Notes: generated by a model not told the origin, from the letters alone. DNA of 64,000 nucleotides from Sutcliffiella horikoshii (GCF_020524325.1 NZ_JAIVKY010000007.1:124001-188000); one strand, 5' to 3'; shown: positions 8,988-18,008, counted from the stretch's first letter. A program made the numbers and translations.

Positions 8988-9048
8988 TATGCGTTTTTTC
9001 TATGGGGTAATTACGGGGACTTTGGGTAAATGGAGGAGTTATGGTCGG

Positions 9049-9406
9049 GATGAAGACCTCAGTGGGAGGATTCCATGCTCGGGAGTGTCTTCATAAGGCG
9101 GATGAAGACCTCAGTGGGAGGATTTCCGGCTGGGAAGTGTCTTCATAAGGTGTATGAAGACCTCAGTGGGAGGATTTCAGGTTTGGAAGTGTCTTCATAG
9201 TGCGGATGAAGACCTCAGTGGGAGGATTTCCGGCTGGGAAGTGTCTTCATAAGGCGAATGAAGACCTCAGTGGGAGGATTTCAGGTTCGGAAGTGTCTTC
9301 ATAGTGCGGATGAAGACCTCAGTGGGAGGATTTCCGGCTGGGAAGTGTCTTCATAAGGCGAATGAAGACCACCGTGAAAAGTTTTTACGCTCGAAAGTGT
9401 CTTCAT
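9049..9406. repeat. 52-bp tandem array A (seven units)
   Basis: Units start at 9049, 9101, 9153, 9205, 9257, 9309 and 9361, exactly 52 bp apart. Each begins with ATGAAGAC and ends its conserved part with GTCTTCAT, so every unit and every junction can form a hairpin. Units 2, 4 and 6 are almost identical, as are 3 and 5, which gives a 104-bp higher-order repeat. Unit 7 is the most diverged. No open frame of note. Confidence 0.95.
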
Positions 9407-9580
9407 CCCCACCCCATCCACCCCAATCTCCCGAATAAATCCATAACCATCAGTTCATTATTCCTCCACCAGCTAATAAGCTAATAATACAACAAGAGTA
9501 TTTAGCCATCCGAAACACTTGTCCATTCCCAAGTTTCGTGATAGGATTAGTGCAAATAATAATAATTGAATAGTAAGTTT

Positions 9581-9690
9581 TCTTATCAAGAGAGGTGGAG
9601 GGACTGGCCCTGCGAAGCCCGGCAACCATACAGGACAGATTAACTGTATAGGTGCTAATTCCAGCAAGACAAACGTTCTTGGAAGATAAG
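9581..9690 (+). ncRNA. SAM-I riboswitch (S-box)
   Basis: The aptamer has the hallmark S-box sequences TTATCAAGAGAGGTGGAGGG, ACTGGCCC and CCCGGCAACC, followed by GGTGCTAATTCCAGC. It closes with the P1 helix CTTATC / GATAAG (9582-9587 and 9684-9689). It binds S-adenosylmethionine and is expected to switch off the downstream monooxygenase operon when methionine/SAM is plentiful. Confidence 0.96.
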
Positions 9691-9712
9691 TGGATGTTAC
9701 GGGCTTGTACTC

Positions 9713-9742
9713 AAACTTCTTCTTATCGAAGGAGTTTTTTTG
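9713..9742 (+). terminator. S-box regulatory terminator
   Basis: Stem AACTTCTTC / GAAGGAGTT with a T-run, located between the SAM aptamer and the monooxygenase start. It would form in the SAM-bound state. Confidence 0.85.
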
Positions 9743-9781
9743 TTTGTCTACATACACAAACATTGAAGGGGGAAGCGTGAG

Positions 9782-10834
9782 ATGAAGTTTGGATTTTGGT
9801 TGCCGATATTCGGCGGTTGGTTGCGAAATGTGGAGGACGAACAAATGCCCCCGACTTTTGAGTATGCAAAAAAAGTGATTCAGCAGGCGGAAAAGCTTGG
9901 GTATGACACAACTTTGATTGCAGAGCTATTCTTAAATGATATTAAAGGACCGAAAGAGGATACTCTTGAGGCTTGGTCTACTGCTGCAGCTTTGGCAGCC
10001 GTAACCGAAAAAATAGAAATTATGACGGCGATTCGGCCTGGATTTCATAACCCTGCTATTGCGGCAAAAGCAACCGCAAACATCGATCATATCAGCAACG
10101 GCCGTTTCACCCTCAATGTCGTATCGGCGTGGTGGGAAGAGGAGGCCCGTCAATATGGCGGGATCTTTACCGAACATGACGAACGATATGACCGCACGAA
10201 GGAGTTTATCGATGTTCTTAAAGGCTTATGGACAGAGGACTCTTTTAGCTATGACGGGAAGTACTACCAGCAGAAAGAGACAAAACTCCATCCTAAACCG
10301 GTGCAACGGCCAAACCCTATCCTTTATGCAGGAGGCGAGAGTCCGAAAGGTAAGGAAGTTATCTCCTCGCACTGTGATGCCTATGTCATGCACGGGGGCA
10401 CAGTGGAGGAAGTGGCGGCTAAGATCAACGATATGAAACAAAAGCGAGCCAAGACTTCCAATCCTCCTTTTCAATCCTTTGGGATGGCTGCTTATGTCAT
10501 TTGCAGGGATACAGAAGAGGAAGCGCAAGCGGAACTTGCCCGGATCACAGCTGTTAAAGAATCCGATGCGTATGCTGGGTTTAAGGACTTCACTAGCAAA
10601 TCACAACTCGAACAACAAATACAATTACAGGACTACTCTGTATCAAATAGGGGATTGCGTCCCAATTTGATAGGCACGCCAGAGCAAATTGCTACAAGAA
10701 TACAAGAATTTGAGAAAGCGGGAGTGGACTTATTGTTATTACAATTTTCTCCGCAGCTTGAAGAAATGGAGCGCTTCGCCAAAAAGGTGATGCCGCTTGT
10801 AAACACACAGACAGAAGAGCTTGCCCAATCATAA
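9782..10834 (+). CDS. FMN-dependent sulfone/sulfonate monooxygenase (SfnG/SsuD family)
   Basis: 350-residue bacterial luciferase-like (LLM class) flavin monooxygenase. Family stretches are visible throughout: FGFWLPIFGGWL at the N-terminus, IDHISNGRFTLNVVSAWW near 95-115, HDERYDRT, LHPKPVQRPNP, and NLIGTPEQIATRI near 300. These resemble SfnG (dimethylsulfone to methanesulfinate) and SsuD (alkanesulfonate desulfonation). Such enzymes need FMNH2 from a separate reductase, which is not adjacent. The S-box upstream independently points to sulfur scavenging. Start ATG with GGGGGAAG. The exact substrate is not determined. Confidence 0.88.
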   Translation: MKFGFWLPIFGGWLRNVEDEQMPPTFEYAKKVIQQAEKLGYDTTLIAELFLNDIKGPKEDTLEAWSTAAALAAVTEKIEIMTAIRPGFHNPAIAAKATANIDHISNGRFTLNVVSAWWEEEARQYGGIFTEHDERYDRTKEFIDVLKGLWTEDSFSYDGKYYQQKETKLHPKPVQRPNPILYAGGESPKGKEVISSHCDAYVMHGGTVEEVAAKINDMKQKRAKTSNPPFQSFGMAAYVICRDTEEEAQAELARITAVKESDAYAGFKDFTSKSQLEQQIQLQDYSVSNRGLRPNLIGTPEQIATRIQEFEKAGVDLLLLQFSPQLEEMERFAKKVMPLVNTQTEELAQS

Positions 10835-10885
10835 GATTAAGCAGCGAATACATTAGCATATATGCACAAACTGGAGGCAAACAAC

Positions 10886-11842
10886 GTGGAAAAAATCTAT
10901 ATTATTCATGAAAATAAAGAGTGGACAACACATTTAACTACTAGATTGGAAGAGTTGGGATTGCCATATGAAGAATGGCATTTAGACGAAGGAGTAGTGC
11001 CTTTGACAGAAGAACCACCAGAAGGCGTATTTTATAACAGAATGAGCGCGTCCTCCCATACGCGGGACCACCGCTTTGCACCTGAGCTAACAGGAGCGGT
11101 ACTGGCATGGCTCGAACATCATGGACGGAAAGTGCTCAATGGAAGTCGCGCTCTTCAGTTGGAATTAAGCAAGGTTAATCAGTATACTGCCCTTGAAAAA
11201 GCTGGAGTAAAGACACCAAAAACCATTGCGGCTGTAGGTAAGGAACATATTTTGCAGGCGGCAAAAAGGATAGGCTCCACATCCTTCATTACTAAACATA
11301 ATCGTGCTGGAAAAGGACTTGGTGTCCAACTATTTCACTCCACTGCTTCCCTTGAAGAATATCTCTATGGACCTGATTTTGAAGAGCCGGTAGATGGAAT
11401 CACGCTTATCCAAGATTACATTCAGGCCCCGGAACCGTTTATTACTCGTTGTGAGTTCATTGGTGGGAAATTCATGTATGCCGTTCAGGTTGATACGTCA
11501 GAAGGCTTTGAGCTGTGCCCGGCCGATGCCTGCCAAATCGGTGACCTATTTTGCCCGGTAGGAGAAGAAGTTGAGGAAAAGCCGAAGTTCCGTATCGTGG
11601 AGGGCTTTGCGGACCCAATCATCGAAAAATATGAAAAGTTCCTACAAGAAAACGAAATCCAAGTGGCCGGTATTGAATTTATCCGCAACAGTCAAGGAGA
11701 AATCTTCACCTATGATGTCAACACCAACACGAATTATAACGCAGATGCTGAAAAAGTTGCCGGGAAATACGGCATGCTGGAGCTTGCGCATCTATTAGGA
11801 AAAGAGCTAGAAGCTGTAACAGAAAAACAAGAAGTTTACTAA
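10886..11842 (+). CDS. ATP-grasp ligase-like protein, co-transcribed with the monooxygenase
   Basis: 318 residues with an ATP-grasp fold resembling RimK-type carboxylate-amine ligases. It has a glycine-rich nucleotide loop (AGKGLGVQ near residue 140) and a C-terminal metal-binding segment ending DVNTNTNYN. The likely start is the GTG at 10886, since GGAGG lies eight bases upstream; an ATG at 10862 lies before that site. The gene is 51 bp after the monooxygenase with no terminator between them, so it falls under the same SAM riboswitch. A role in sulfur-compound metabolism is inferred from that linkage only; substrate unknown. Confidence 0.72.
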   Translation: MEKIYIIHENKEWTTHLTTRLEELGLPYEEWHLDEGVVPLTEEPPEGVFYNRMSASSHTRDHRFAPELTGAVLAWLEHHGRKVLNGSRALQLELSKVNQYTALEKAGVKTPKTIAAVGKEHILQAAKRIGSTSFITKHNRAGKGLGVQLFHSTASLEEYLYGPDFEEPVDGITLIQDYIQAPEPFITRCEFIGGKFMYAVQVDTSEGFELCPADACQIGDLFCPVGEEVEEKPKFRIVEGFADPIIEKYEKFLQENEIQVAGIEFIRNSQGEIFTYDVNTNTNYNADAEKVAGKYGMLELAHLLGKELEAVTEKQEVY

Positions 11843-11867
11843 AGTGGTTTTGTTAATAAAATGAGTG

Positions 11868-11992
11868 AATTGGAGCGGAAGGCACTCGACTCCAGCGGGG
11901 GGAACGGTAGGTTGAGACCCCTGAAGCGTTGTGAGGAGGCTCAAGCACCGTCCCGCGGAAAGCGAGTGCCTGCAGCGAAAAGGAACGGCATT
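11868..11992 (+). repeat. ~130-bp palindromic intergenic element, copy 1
   Basis: Member of the interspersed family whose core reads GGTTGAGACCCC...GAGGAGGCTCAAGCACCG...CGCGGAAAGCGA. Inner arms GGCACTCG (11881-11888) and CGAGTGCC (11963-11970) pair. It lies between the ATP-grasp gene and the terminator shared with the YjiH gene. Confidence 0.85.
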
Positions 11993-12014
11993 AGTAAGTA
12001 AATACATTAAACAA

Positions 12015-12060
12015 AAAAAGCTATCCATAAGTCCCCACAGGACCCAATGGATAGCTTTTT
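12015..12060. terminator. Bidirectional terminator
   Basis: Perfect 14-bp stem AAAAAGCTATCCAT / ATGGATAGCTTTTT between convergent genes. Confidence 0.93.
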
Positions 12061-12071
12061 ACATTCTAATA

Positions 12072-13427
12072 TTAAAAGAAAAATACATGCGCCATCAGCG
12101 CAATAACTGGTAACGTAATCAACGTACGTAAAAGGTAAATCACGAACATCTCCCAAAGCGATACAGGAACTTTAGAACCTAAGATAACGCCCCCAACCTC
12201 AGAAAGATAGATCAGCTGTGTTACAGATACTGCCGCAACCACAAAACGAGTTAACTCACTCTGAATATCTGAAGCTAAAAGAGCTGGCAGGAACATGTCC
12301 GCAAAACCAACAATAAGGGATTCAGATGCTTTAGCCGCTTCTGGAATTTGCAATAACTCTAACAACGGAATGAACGGCATTCCAAGATACACGAAAAGGT
12401 CTGTGTTTTCAGCAAGGATTAAGGCAATAGTACCGAATGCCATAACTATCGGCGCTACACCCATCCACATATCAAGGACATTTTTTCCACCGTCACGGAA
12501 GAACTTTCCTGCGCTCTTATTTTTAGCGGCACGTTCTACTGCTTGAGTATAACCCCACTTTAACGGAGAATAGCCGGAAGGAATCAATTCTTTTTCATCC
12601 TGCTCTTCGCCGTTATAATACGTATCTGCCTTTCTGGATAAAGGAGGGATACGTGGCATGATGATGGCTGCTACAAGACCAGCCACCCCAATCGTGATGT
12701 AAAATGGAATGAACATGGACCCAAGCTTTACCTGAGTAATAACAACAAGGCTAAATGTAATCGAAACGATAGAGAAAGTAGTAGCAATAACCGCTGCTTC
12801 TCTTTTCGTATAATAACCGTCTTCATACTGTTTACTAGTTAGTAGGACCCCGATGGTTCCATCCCCAAGCCATGATGCTAAGGCATCGATGGAAGATCGA
12901 CCTGGAAGTTTAAATAACGGACGCATGATTTTTGTCAATAATGCGCCAAATAACTCCAACAGTCCAAAGTTTAATAACAACGGCAAAAATAATCCGGCAA
13001 AAAGGAATACGGTAAATAGCACGGGTAGCAAATCGTACAGAATAACAGAACCTGTAACGTCACTCCATACTGCCTCTGGACCAAGTTCAAATAGGGTCAT
13101 AATGGCCAGTACCATCGCTAGCACTCTTACAACCGTCCAGAAAATAGATACGTTCAATAACGTGTTAAAGAATCCTGGCTCTTTTGTAAACGCGGGCTTT
13201 ATTAGTTTTGTCACTACCGTTGCGATGGCAGTGACGGTGATGACACCTGTCATAATGTAGGGGATGCTATTACCTAAAAGGTCTCCTAGTAACCCAGCTA
13301 ATATGGCAATGGGTATCGTTAACTCGTCATTGTACATGACGGGAAACATGAATAATAAAATACCAATAATAGAAGGTATGATGAATTTTAATTTATCTGC
13401 TGTTCTAAAAGATGAATGGTTTTTCAA
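12072..13427 (-). CDS. YjiH-family nucleoside-recognition (Gate) membrane protein
   Basis: 451 residues and strongly hydrophobic, with about ten membrane segments. Two Gate/nucleoside-recognition-like regions are separated by a hydrophilic loop at about residues 265-300. It resembles E. coli YjiH and related putative transporters; substrate unknown. The start is TTG at 13427 with AAGGAGAT seven bases upstream. It is transcribed alone and ends at a bidirectional terminator. Confidence 0.8.
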   Translation of the reverse strand: MKNHSSFRTADKLKFIIPSIIGILLFMFPVMYNDELTIPIAILAGLLGDLLGNSIPYIMTGVITVTAIATVVTKLIKPAFTKEPGFFNTLLNVSIFWTVVRVLAMVLAIMTLFELGPEAVWSDVTGSVILYDLLPVLFTVFLFAGLFLPLLLNFGLLELFGALLTKIMRPLFKLPGRSSIDALASWLGDGTIGVLLTSKQYEDGYYTKREAAVIATTFSIVSITFSLVVITQVKLGSMFIPFYITIGVAGLVAAIIMPRIPPLSRKADTYYNGEEQDEKELIPSGYSPLKWGYTQAVERAAKNKSAGKFFRDGGKNVLDMWMGVAPIVMAFGTIALILAENTDLFVYLGMPFIPLLELLQIPEAAKASESLIVGFADMFLPALLASDIQSELTRFVVAAVSVTQLIYLSEVGGVILGSKVPVSLWEMFVIYLLRTLITLPVIALMAHVFFF

Positions 13428-13570
13428 TATAATAATCTCCTTATGCGTAAATATGCAACGTTAGTTATTTTAATACATTTCTCGAACTTTTCAAAGGTAG
13501 TTACTGGAATTATGTATGATCTTTCACTTGGATACCCCGAAAAAAGTATTGTCAAACCTGCATAATAGGC

Positions 13571-14602
13571 TTAATTAGCAAAATCCAGAATCTCTAATTC
13601 TTTATTTTTTCTAAGGTCAATAAAGTGGTCATCTACTTTAATAATAGGTAGATGCGGTTCATCGGCATGTATGAAAATAATTTCCGCAAGCTTGCCGTTA
13701 TTAAGCACCACTTCCTCGCGAAGATGATTGGAAAGAACATATCGGACAAACGGATAGACGATGGCTGGATTCAATCTATTGTAATTTGCCTCTTGAATAA
13801 GGATTTTAGTAGTAGTAAAGATATTTTGCTTTGGTCGATAGCTTCTTTCTGAGGAGAGGGCATCATACATATCCGCAACAGATAGAATCTGAACAAAGTA
13901 GGGTATCTTCGAATGCTTGATTCCTGTTGGATAACCGCTTCCATCAAGTCGTTCATGATGGAGCAACGCACCTTGCAATATATGTGGATCTATCGTCCGA
14001 TTCTTTTTAAGCAAATCATATCCGTAGGTGGTATGCTTTTGTATTTCCAACCATTCTTTTTCCGTTAAGCGGCCTGGCTTTTGCAAAATACCTTTGTCGA
14101 TAAGTAGCTTTCCGACGTCGTGGAACACTCCCATTTGACCGAGCAAGCTGATGCTGCTTTTATCGAGTCCTTGGAGCTTACCGATTAAAGAGGAGTAGAT
14201 TCCGACATTTAAACTGTGGGTATAGGTGTAATTGTCATAGCTTTTTACTTGTTCTATGTATCGGGTGAAAACCGGATCGTCCACAAGCTTATCAATTAGA
14301 GGCGTCAACATTCCTTGTATTTCCTCTATTGGAGGCAAGGGTTCCCCTTCAAGACTGGCGAATATGGATTGGAAAGTATGGATGCTCGATTCGTACATAT
14401 TTTTAACATGCTGAAAATACTCTTTGGACAAATGGTGGGGCTCGTCTAAAATAAAGGCCTGGTCAAAGTAGTAGGCATGCTTTTGCAGGCTTTCCACATG
14501 ATTTGCATTCAGGACCGTCCCTTTTTTTAATAAAAGATTCCCCGACAAAGAGTAAATATCATTTTTTAGAATTTTGCCAATATGATTGGAGGAAATTTTC
14601 AT
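13571..14602 (-). CDS. HD-GYP domain protein, probable cyclic-di-GMP phosphodiesterase
   Basis: 343 residues. A variable N-terminal region (about 1-115) precedes an HD-GYP hydrolase domain. The metal-binding motifs are intact: HDVGK near 165, and HHERLDGSGYPTG near 220. Such enzymes hydrolyse c-di-GMP to GMP and affect motility or attachment. No membrane segment or receiver domain is seen. The chosen start is the ATG at 14602 with AGGTGAGG nine bases upstream; the GTG at 14617 overlaps that site. Monocistronic. Confidence 0.85.
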   Translation of the reverse strand: MKISSNHIGKILKNDIYSLSGNLLLKKGTVLNANHVESLQKHAYYFDQAFILDEPHHLSKEYFQHVKNMYESSIHTFQSIFASLEGEPLPPIEEIQGMLTPLIDKLVDDPVFTRYIEQVKSYDNYTYTHSLNVGIYSSLIGKLQGLDKSSISLLGQMGVFHDVGKLLIDKGILQKPGRLTEKEWLEIQKHTTYGYDLLKKNRTIDPHILQGALLHHERLDGSGYPTGIKHSKIPYFVQILSVADMYDALSSERSYRPKQNIFTTTKILIQEANYNRLNPAIVYPFVRYVLSNHLREEVVLNNGKLAEIIFIHADEPHLPIIKVDDHFIDLRKNKELEILDFAN

Positions 14603-14792
14603 AAAGTTCAACCTCACCTGATCGCGTTTAATACCTTTATTATAAGGGATTTAGCGGTTATAAAACAGGATTAATTATACTTTTCAAAATTTTTAGCAAA
14701 AAGCTTTTGCAGTATAATGTTTGTAATGCGAAGAAAGATTAACTAGGATAGGGTATATACAAAAAATCATACATATAAGAAGGTGAATTCAC

Positions 14793-15665
14793 TTGGTAAA
14801 ATGTATTGCCATAGATATGGACGGAACATTATTAAACAATAACCATGTAGTTAGTGAAGAGAACGCGGATGCCATTCAGCTTGCAAGGAACAATGGAGTG
14901 GAAGTGGTGATTGCGACTGGTAGAGCTTACTCTGAGGCCAAGGATGTATTGGCAGAGGCGGGTATCCATACTCCGATTATTTGTGTAAATGGAGCGGAAG
15001 CGCGCACGTCTGAAGGGGAAATCGTAGCAACAAATCCGATTAATTTGGATCTTGGCAGAGAGCTGGCGCGTATTTTGGACAAGCATGATATTTATTTTGA
15101 GATCTATACGCAGAACGGAACATTCTCAAAGGATTATGATAAGGCGATTGCCACGATTATGGATGTATTCATGTCAGCAAGTAACGATAATGACTATGAT
15201 AAAGTCTTAAAGGCGGCACAAGAAAGAATGGAAGACGGAAATGTGAAAATGGTGGATAGCTTTGAACCTATCTTACAAGATGAGTCAAAGGTAATATACA
15301 AGCTTCTTGCTTTTTCCATGGATAAAGAAAATCTGGAAGCGGCACGTGCTGAACTGCTGGAACTTGGAACGGTTGCAGTGAGTTCATCTGGTAAGGACAA
15401 CTTGGAGATCACAAGTGTGGATGCTCAGAAGGGAATCGCTTTGACTACATTCACTGAAGAGCGAGGTATTTCGATGGAAGACACGATGGCGATTGGGGAC
15501 AATTACAATGACGTGTCGATGTTGGTGCGTGTTGGCAGAGCCGTTGCGATGGGGAATGCACCGGATGGTGTTAAGGAAAAGGCGCATATGGTAACAGATA
15601 CAAATGTAAATAGCGGTGTTGCGAAGGCGATTGTTGAGGCAATGGCGAAGAGTGAGGTTGGATAA
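14793..15665 (+). CDS. Cof-type HAD phosphatase (IIB subfamily)
   Basis: 290-residue haloacid-dehalogenase phosphatase. Motif I DMDGTLLNN begins near residue 8 with the nucleophile Asp. Motif II is ATGRA near 42, and motif IV is IGDNYNDVSML near 233. The C2B-type cap lies between. Family members dephosphorylate sugar phosphates, FMN or similar metabolites; the closest by eye are YxeH/YidA-like proteins. The start is TTG at 14793 behind AAGGTGA, since the frame has no suitable ATG. A strong terminator follows. Confidence 0.9.
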   Translation: MVKCIAIDMDGTLLNNNHVVSEENADAIQLARNNGVEVVIATGRAYSEAKDVLAEAGIHTPIICVNGAEARTSEGEIVATNPINLDLGRELARILDKHDIYFEIYTQNGTFSKDYDKAIATIMDVFMSASNDNDYDKVLKAAQERMEDGNVKMVDSFEPILQDESKVIYKLLAFSMDKENLEAARAELLELGTVAVSSSGKDNLEITSVDAQKGIALTTFTEERGISMEDTMAIGDNYNDVSMLVRVGRAVAMGNAPDGVKEKAHMVTDTNVNSGVAKAIVEAMAKSEVG

Positions 15666-15668
15666 GTG

Positions 15669-15703
15669 AAACCGGGCGGCTTTAGTGCTACCCGGTTTTT
15701 TTA
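15669..15703 (+). terminator. Terminator of the HAD phosphatase gene
   Basis: Stem AAACCGGG / CCCGGTTT followed by T7. Confidence 0.9.
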
Positions 15704-15727
15704 TAAAAGAAAGGAAAATTAATAGAA

Positions 15728-15850
15728 CTGTTGATTTCCGTTCCAGGCGCTTCGCTTGCCTGCGGGCGGTCCGTGAGCCTCCTCACTCCGTTGCGGGGTC
15801 TCACCTGTCCCTTCCTCCCGCGGCGTCTGCGCGCCTTCCACTCCAAAACT
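15728..15850 (-). repeat. ~130-bp palindromic intergenic element, copy 2
   Basis: Reverse-orientation copy (GTTGATTTCCGTTCCAGGCG...GAGCCTCCTCACTCCGTTGC...CCTTCCACTCC). Its right end runs up to the last codons of the chemoreceptor gene, and the expected right arm (ATCAAC) is missing. Confidence 0.85.
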
Positions 15851-15853
15851 TTT

Positions 15854-16681
15854 CTACTTATTCAAATTCTCCAGTTCTGTGACGACTTTTTGGAATTTTG
15901 ATTCTGTTTCACGGATTAGTTTTTGCAGGTCGTCGGTAATGTGGTTTACTCTTAGGGCTTCTTCTCGAATGTTTTCTACATTTTCGTTTACTTGATTGAT
16001 GGATTTGGCTACACTTGCAGCCAATTTGCGAACTTCTTCCGCAACTACACTGAAGCCTCTTCCATGTTCTCCTGCACGAGCTGCTTCAATCGCCGCATTT
16101 AAGGCAAGGATATTTGTTTGAGAGGATATATTCTTAATAAGTTTGGAAACGTCGCTGATTAAATCTGTTTGTGTATTCAACGCTTGTAATGCTTCCAACT
16201 TTTCTTTGGAGTTATCGACCACTATATTCACTAATTCAACTGGCATTTCTTTTAACTCAGTCAATATTTTCAGGGAGTTTCTCTCGCGCTCTGTGATGTC
16301 GGTGGCTATTTTCAGGACAGCTTCTACTTGCCCTTCATCATTTACAATTGGGATATATGTTGCTTCTAACCAGAGGATATTGCCGCGTCTGTCCACTCTC
16401 TCAATTTTCTCTTGGAATTTGACCCCGTTACTCAAATTTGCCCACAGTTCTTCGTAAGCTCTACTATTTTTATATTCTGACGTACAAAACTTTGGATGTG
16501 ACATATTCTTCATCTCATAAGCGGAATAGCCCATTGCCTTCGCAAAATTATCGTTTACCCAAACAACCTCTTTATTTAAATTAAACTCTATCATTGCTAG
16601 ATTTCTTTCGAGTGCGGATAAAACGGAGTTCTCTTCTAGTATTTGCGTACTCACGTTAAAACTCATTGTACTGCTTAACAT
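15854..16681 (-). CDS. Soluble PAS-domain chemoreceptor-like protein
   Basis: 275 residues without membrane segments. A PAS domain (about residues 20-130, with [13 protein letters not shown] and a TDITER exit) joins a short methyl-accepting signalling domain. Its tip sequence [20 protein letters not shown] is the receptor hairpin that contacts CheA/CheW. There is no HAMP domain, and the signalling helices are short (about 145 residues), much as in B. subtilis YfmS. It probably senses a cytoplasmic or redox cue through PAS. The ATG at 16681 has AGGGG upstream. A repeat element abuts its 3' end. Confidence 0.85.
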   Translation of the reverse strand: MLSSTMSFNVSTQILEENSVLSALERNLAMIEFNLNKEVVWVNDNFAKAMGYSAYEMKNMSHPKFCTSEYKNSRAYEELWANLSNGVKFQEKIERVDRRGNILWLEATYIPIVNDEGQVEAVLKIATDITERERNSLKILTELKEMPVELVNIVVDNSKEKLEALQALNTQTDLISDVSKLIKNISSQTNILALNAAIEAARAGEHGRGFSVVAEEVRKLAASVAKSINQVNENVENIREEALRVNHITDDLQKLIRETESKFQKVVTELENLNK

Positions 16682-16907
16682 GTACCAAGCCCCTCTGCAA
16701 AAAATTGCTTACTTTTCTATTCTAGAGTAAATTCTTTCCTTTTACTAGGTAATAATAACTACAGACTTTTAAGTTTGTTGATTCCATAATATCCCACAAA
16801 ACTAACGTTGAGACTCTTGGATCCAATCCCTTATAATAGACTAGTTGCAACAAAAGAATTTCGACTTTCTAACTAATAGAGTTACATATATAAGGGGGCC
16901 TGTTGTC

Positions 16908-17789
16908 ATGAAGTTTCGTGCTTCTGCCGTGCAATATCCATTGCACACGATCTCAAGCTTTGATGAGTTTGCGAATCAAGTCATTCATTATGTGAAAACC
17001 GCTGCTGAATTTGAAGCGGATTTTGTCCTGTTCCCAGAGTTTTTGACGACCCAACTAATTTCTTTTCCAGTGGATGGGAGAGAGCAGACCATTCATGATC
17101 TGCCAAAATACACCGAACACTACCAACAACTGTTCAGCGGTATTGCCATACAAACCGGCATGCATATCATAGGCGGCACACACATTATTGAAAAAGAAGG
17201 AAAACTTTACAACGCAGCCCACCTTTTTTACCCTGATGGTCGCATCGCTACACAATCAAAGCTGCATTTAACACCAACAGAAGTGTATGAGTGGGGTCTG
17301 ACCCCTGGTGAGGACTTACAGATTTTCCATACCGACTTTGGCACCATTTCGATGCTGACATGCTATGATATTGAGTTTCCGGAAGCGGTAAGGCTTGTGA
17401 AGGCGATGGGTGCGGATGTGGTGTTTTGTCCTTCCTGCACAGATGACCGTCACGGTTTTCACCGCGTACGATATTCTTGCCATGCGCGCACGATTGAAAA
17501 CCAAATCTACGTGGTGACGACCGGAACCATTGGTTCCCTTCCTACGGTTGACTTTATGCGTGGCAACTTTGGGCAGGCTGCCATCATTTCACCAAACGAC
17601 GTTCCTTTTCCTCCTCGAGGCATTGTAGCGGAGGGAGAGTTAAATACGGATATGATTGTTACAGGTGACCTAGATCTAACCCTTTTACACAAAGTAAGAG
17701 AAGCAGGATCTGTCACTACTTGGAGAGATCGCCGTAACGACCTATACCCGGACTGGGAAAAGATAGTTAAAGGCACCCTCACGTATTAA
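16908..17789 (+). CDS. Carbon-nitrogen hydrolase (nitrilase superfamily)
   Basis: 293 residues. The Glu-Lys-Cys catalytic triad of the nitrilase superfamily is visible in VLFPEFLT, SKLHLTPTE and MLTCYDIEFPE. These enzymes hydrolyse amide bonds of small amides; the substrate cannot be inferred here. The start at 16908 is supported by GGGGG nine bases upstream; the open frame begins 63 bp earlier without a site. Single gene, followed by a repeat element rather than a clear terminator. Confidence 0.88.
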   Translation: MKFRASAVQYPLHTISSFDEFANQVIHYVKTAAEFEADFVLFPEFLTTQLISFPVDGREQTIHDLPKYTEHYQQLFSGIAIQTGMHIIGGTHIIEKEGKLYNAAHLFYPDGRIATQSKLHLTPTEVYEWGLTPGEDLQIFHTDFGTISMLTCYDIEFPEAVRLVKAMGADVVFCPSCTDDRHGFHRVRYSCHARTIENQIYVVTTGTIGSLPTVDFMRGNFGQAAIISPNDVPFPPRGIVAEGELNTDMIVTGDLDLTLLHKVREAGSVTTWRDRRNDLYPDWEKIVKGTLTY

Positions 17790-17851
17790 TTGACAAACGG
17801 GTAGAGATGTCATACCTTTATAAGATAATAGATCCGTTAAATGAATCCATA

Positions 17852-17978
17852 GCTGTAGCTTGGAGCATTGGGCGAAGACTCCGGCGGGAGGTAGCGGTAG
17901 GTTGAGACCCCGCAGGTTTGCCGAGGAGGCTCAAGCATCGCTCCGCGGAAAGCGAAGCCCAATGCGGAAATTAGCAGC
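17852..17978 (+). repeat. ~130-bp palindromic intergenic element, copy 3
   Basis: Forward copy with outer arms GCATTGGGC / GCCCAATGC and the family core GGTTGAGACCCCGCAGG...CCGAGGAGGCTCAAGC. Its right end reaches the -35 region of the EIIA promoter. Confidence 0.88.
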
Positions 17979-17979
17979 G

Positions 17980-18008
17980 TTGTTTAACAGAGCCAAACAT
18001 AATAAAAT
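17980..18008 (+). promoter_or_regulatory. Sigma-A promoter for the EIIA gene
   Basis: TTGTTT, 17-bp spacer, TAAAAT. The -10 is about 15 bp upstream of the antiterminator RNA site. Confidence 0.65.

Noticed and set aside
9049-9412. CRISPR array
   Set aside because: The 52-bp repeats look CRISPR-like at first sight, but the intervening parts recur and alternate instead of being unique, each unit has internal symmetry, and there are no cas genes in the window.
12853-13464. Two plus-strand frames over the YjiH gene
   Set aside because: Antisense frames within a hydrophobic membrane-protein gene, a common artefact; no start signals.
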